DNA of 64,000 bases from Roseivirga sp. (GTDB lineage: Bacteria; Bacteroidota; Bacteroidia; Cytophagales; Cyclobacteriaceae), in NCBI GenBank assembly GCA_021404565.1, contig JAAWWF010000026.1:434001-498000 (forward strand), written 5' to 3'. The notes beneath the pieces were generated by a model. The model was not told the DNA's origin. It saw nothing but the letters and a program-made list of their open reading frames with translations, and did no database searches. Shown here one piece after another: positions 61,496 to 64,000 of the stretch. Numbering within the stretch: position 1 is the stretch's first letter; the number at the start of each line of letters is the position of its first letter. The translations under genes were made by a program, and so were the position numbers.

Positions 61496-61819
61496 CTATA
61501 CCCAAACGACCTCTCCTTTTCTAATGAAAAAATGACTTCTGCAGCCATCTTTCTTGTTAATAGATGGGCTAATTGTTGCAATCTTATTGTCTACTATTTG
61601 CCAACAAGGATAGGTGTCGTTGATAAGATTCAATTCGATTTTATCATTACAGCCGCACGGGCATAGAAAGGCTGCCGTCCAATCACCCTCAACATAAATT
61701 TGGCGTTCTTTTAACCTTTTGGGTAATTCGTCAACCTCCTGAAATCTATAGGAGGTTAACGGATTGAATCGAAAAACTGTGAAAATCGATTTTAGCCAGT
61801 TTTTAACCCAGGTCATCAT
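61496..61819 (-). CDS. DUF6527-family protein of the ubiquitin-like operon
   Basis: A 107-residue protein. The family pattern is clear: YRFQEVDELPKRL, AAFLCPCGCNDKIELNL and DGCRSHFFIRKGEVVW. Cys53, Cys55, Cys57, Cys72, Cys93 and His96 are the likely metal ligands, suggesting a zinc-binding fold. DUF6527 genes accompany prokaryotic multi-ubiquitin/E2/E1 operons; their role is not established to my knowledge. It starts at 61819 (or the next codon, 61816) inside the end of the E1 gene (17-bp overlap), so it is translationally coupled. Confidence 0.88.
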   Translation of the reverse strand: MMTWVKNWLKSIFTVFRFNPLTSYRFQEVDELPKRLKERQIYVEGDWTAAFLCPCGCNDKIELNLINDTYPCWQIVDNKIATISPSINKKDGCRSHFFIRKGEVVWV

Positions 61820-63200
61820 TGAATCGGTTTAATTCGGCCATTCCCAAAAGCGGTTTTGTATCACCTTTGCCAATGAATCTATTCAGATATTTATCTTGAG
61901 ATTTATCATGGGTATGAAAGATGTCCCACTCAGTTAACGAGATCATCGTTGTATCAAAATCTTCGTTACCTGAGTATCGAAAATTGTGAATCCGTGCCAA
62001 CATTTCGTTTACCCCAAGTGCGGCTACTAGCGTATTGACACTGATAACTGCCGGACTTGGATTATCAACATCAATCATATATCCTTCCTTACGTCTGGCC
62101 CTGTAAGTCTCAGGATCGACTCTATTAAGAGCATCGGCCTCCAGCATTTCCATTGAATAAGCTTTCCTGCTCATCATGGACGGTCCTCCTGGGCAAACGT
62201 AGTTTAATGCTCCACTTATTTCTTCAATTCCGCCTTCACCATCGCTTTTGAGTTTCACTCCGATATCGATATAAGGAACTAAATAATATGTCGAAATATG
62301 ATTAAGCAGTTGTTTGGCATCTACTTTATCTACACAGCCAAAGATAAAATCAGAACTCATTACCTCTCGAATAGCTGGAAGGGAATAAAAGAGGTTTTCA
62401 TCAAAAACAGTAACCTCCACATCAAGTTCAATTTCGTCCAGATGCTCTTTCATCATCGATACTTTTTTAGTGTCGATTTGAGTATGAGCCCTTTTGGAAC
62501 CATAAATCCTATTAAGATTTTTGGTTTCCATACTGTCGTGATCCGTGATGTTTATGTTCCCCACATTGAGCCTGTAAAGTTGCTCCAAAAGTGGACTTCC
62601 AGTACCCGAACAGCCCACTACGGCCACCTTTAGGTTTGATAGCGTGGAGACTGTTCCATGGCCGAAAGCTTGAATATCTCTCAAAGAGACCTCCTCATCT
62701 ATGCTTTGCGGCTTGCGATCAAAGAACTTCAGGTCTCTGCCGATAACACTCACCCTTTTGATCTCCGCAAAACCCAGGTCATAGGAGATTGTTCTCCCAA
62801 ACATTTCTCCATTCGGAAGCATAACAACACTGGCGTGAGGATTTTTATCATCGGACCATCCATATACCGCGTCAAAGAAAGCTTTGTCCGAACGATCATC
62901 GATCTTGGAAAACTGCTTATAATAACCTGGGTGGGAATGAAACTTTACGATTCCATAACCCTGCTGAGCTGATTTTTCCAAAAAATCATCTGTGAATCCT
63001 GTAGGCCACTTCACGTAGTCTGTCTTTCGCTCGCAAAGAGCATGAGGTATTAAGAGAACCTCATTGATCAATAGATAATCATGACCCTTGTGGCAAAACC
63101 TTCCGCAAGAAGCCAAAGCAACGGCCTCCAAAGAGTCACCAGGAAACAGGTGACTCTTTAGAGACTCAAATTGCTCTTGGGTAATTCTAAGACTAGCCAT
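61803..63200 (-). CDS. JAMM isopeptidase fused to ubiquitin-activating E1-like (ThiF) domain
   Basis: A 465-residue fusion. Residues about 1-165 are a JAB/JAMM metalloprotease with the full motif: Glu47 (LLINEVLL), His88-Ser-His90-Pro and Ser98-x-x-Asp101, matching HxH-x7-S-x2-D. Residues about 175-440 are a ThiF-type adenylation domain with the ATP loop GCSGTGS (196-202), Asp220 and NLNR (228-231). At the site where many relatives have P-C-x-x-C it reads CPGGPSMMSR (336-345). It should adenylate a Ub-like C-terminus and also remove or process the modifier. Its ATG directly follows the TGA of the E2 gene. Confidence 0.92.
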   Translation of the reverse strand: MASLRITQEQFESLKSHLFPGDSLEAVALASCGRFCHKGHDYLLINEVLLIPHALCERKTDYVKWPTGFTDDFLEKSAQQGYGIVKFHSHPGYYKQFSKIDDRSDKAFFDAVYGWSDDKNPHASVVMLPNGEMFGRTISYDLGFAEIKRVSVIGRDLKFFDRKPQSIDEEVSLRDIQAFGHGTVSTLSNLKVAVVGCSGTGSPLLEQLYRLNVGNINITDHDSMETKNLNRIYGSKRAHTQIDTKKVSMMKEHLDEIELDVEVTVFDENLFYSLPAIREVMSSDFIFGCVDKVDAKQLLNHISTYYLVPYIDIGVKLKSDGEGGIEEISGALNYVCPGGPSMMSRKAYSMEMLEADALNRVDPETYRARRKEGYMIDVDNPSPAVISVNTLVAALGVNEMLARIHNFRYSGNEDFDTTMISLTEWDIFHTHDKSQDKYLNRFIGKGDTKPLLGMAELNRFNDDLG

Positions 63201-64000
63201 TCAGCGTTTTTTAAATTCAGCCTTGAGGCAGTCCATCATCAAATCAAGATGGGTAGAAATGTTGTCATCTCCTGGTATCCAGGGGTTACCGCGATTTCTG
63301 TGTCGTGACCACCTTTGAAAGGTCCGTCCACCTATAATCTGATTTGAAAGTTGACGAATCAATTTTCTATCTACCCTTTGTATGGCAGGGTGGATATAGA
63401 TCATGTCTAACTGTACTTGTGGATATTGTGGGTGAAGCAATATGGCTACATCTGCTTTTGAGCTTGTGTACCCCTCAGGCAAAAGATAGCCTTTAATGAT
63501 CAGCCATCTTGTGGCTCCTTCTTTGATAATTTCGGCTGGTAGGCCTAAATTTTTCAAAAACAGTTCATCTTCTTCAGGTAACCTGAAGGATTCGTCTGAA
63601 ACGAATCCTTCATCACAATTACGCTGTTGAGCAATAAATCGCTCGATCCCGCATTCGGTGAAATCTACTTCTTGGTCAGCTGCAATGAGCTTCTTACCTC
63701 CTTTGGTTCTCTGTCTCAAAAAATGACTTTCAGGAGTAGCTCCAATAAGAGCAAGTATCTGTCTCCCTGTCATTTTCTCTTCAGATACAGTGAACCTTTT
63801 GGTGTTTATCTTGATGATGTACTGATAAGTAATGACAGGAATTCTGTCTTCCTTATAGAATTGCTCAAGATCAATCACTTTACATGCATTAGGTTGAGCA
63901 ATGAATGATTCAATCCCAACTTTTGTAAAATCTACGATATCAAACGGGTTGATAAACTCTTTTCCTTTCTTCGTTTTCTGAACAAGGAAATAGGTCTCAG
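63201..64000 (-). CDS. Multi-ubiquitin-domain protein fused to E2 (Prok-E2_E type), N-terminus beyond the window
   Basis: The frame is open to the right edge, giving at least 265 residues. An upstream GTG at 63878 is not the start: the codons before it encode the end of a first Ub-like repeat (FLVQKTKKGKEF ... VGIESFIAQPN). A second repeat follows (YQYIIKINTKRFTV ... CGIERFIAQQRN), so two or more beta-grasp domains are present. The C-terminal E2 domain (about 150 residues) has GYLLPEGY, ADVAILLHPQYP, GRTFQRWSRHR and PWIPGDDNISTHL. The only cysteines in it and its leading linker are in RNCDE and near the C-terminus (MMDCLK). It is first of the visible operon genes. Confidence 0.88.
   Translation of the reverse strand, partial: ETYFLVQKTKKGKEFINPFDIVDFTKVGIESFIAQPNACKVIDLEQFYKEDRIPVITYQYIIKINTKRFTVSEEKMTGRQILALIGATPESHFLRQRTKGGKKLIAADQEVDFTECGIERFIAQQRNCDEGFVSDESFRLPEEDELFLKNLGLPAEIIKEGATRWLIIKGYLLPEGYTSSKADVAILLHPQYPQVQLDMIYIHPAIQRVDRKLIRQLSNQIIGGRTFQRWSRHRNRGNPWIPGDDNISTHLDLMMDCLKAEFKKR

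Overview
The window looks like chromosomal DNA of a marine or soil-type Bacteroidota, probably of the order Cytophagales. The case for this rests on many exported proteins with short Bacteroidota signal peptides, AraC regulators with membrane-spanning N-termini, a BlaI/M56 pair, PadR-linked FtsX-type permeases, LytS/LytTR regulation, DUF285 (BspA-like) surface proteins, and at least one promoter of the Bacteroidota TTTG / TAnnTTTG type. No tRNA, rRNA, CRISPR array, transposase or phage gene was found. Genus-level placement cannot be made from the sequence alone.

Layout. 1-2.6 kb: the 5' part of an S9 peptidase and a Kir-type potassium channel. 2.7-7.1 kb: a BlaI/M56 signalling operon with two exported proteins, preceded by three tandem inverted-repeat operators. 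7.2-9.5 kb: an AraC regulator and a serine hydrolase that share a palindrome in front of each gene. 9.8-14.0 kb: a compact five-gene operon with a peptidoglycan-binding protein, a coiled-coil protein, a roadblock-like protein, a Ras/Rab-like GTPase and a soluble hybrid histidine kinase. 14.1-19.8 kb: small proteins, an M14 carboxypeptidase, two paralogous lipoproteins, an RNA ligase/cyclic phosphodiesterase family protein and a small exported protein. 19.9-26 kb: amidohydrolase, cation/proton antiporter, hydrolase-OsmC fusion, NrtS-like protein, Rrf2 regulator and AhpD-like protein. 26.4-31.1 kb: two tandem paralogous BspA-like repeat lipoproteins with duplicated flanks. 31.4-39.9 kb: ferrochelatase, a GIY-YIG protein, cysteine desulfurase, phosphoglucosamine mutase, MazG and a CLC channel. 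39.9-40.5 kb: an AT-rich non-coding stretch with a cluster of DnaA-box-like sequences, a candidate replication origin. 40.5-48.3 kb: two thioredoxin-fold proteins, GH3-family enzyme, LptB, RecJ, SPOR-like protein and fumarase. 48.3-51.4 kb: a highly structured leader, a LiaF-like membrane protein and a LytS/LytTR pair. 51.4-60.2 kb: three large FtsX-type permeases and two PadR regulators. 60.4-61.4 kb: an AI-2E family transporter.

The right end (61.5-64.0 kb, minus strand) holds a bacterial ubiquitin-conjugation-like operon. It encodes a multi-ubiquitin-domain/E2 fusion (cut by the window edge), a JAMM-protease/E1 (ThiF) fusion and a DUF6527 zinc-binding-type protein, all translationally coupled. 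Together these supply a Ub-like modifier, activating enzyme, conjugating enzyme and isopeptidase. The E2 domain has no cysteine at an obvious catalytic position.

The observations most worth a second look are this operon, the roadblock/GTPase/hybrid-kinase operon, the candidate oriC, the operator array in front of the BlaI/M56 operon, and the multi-hairpin leader before the LiaF-like gene.
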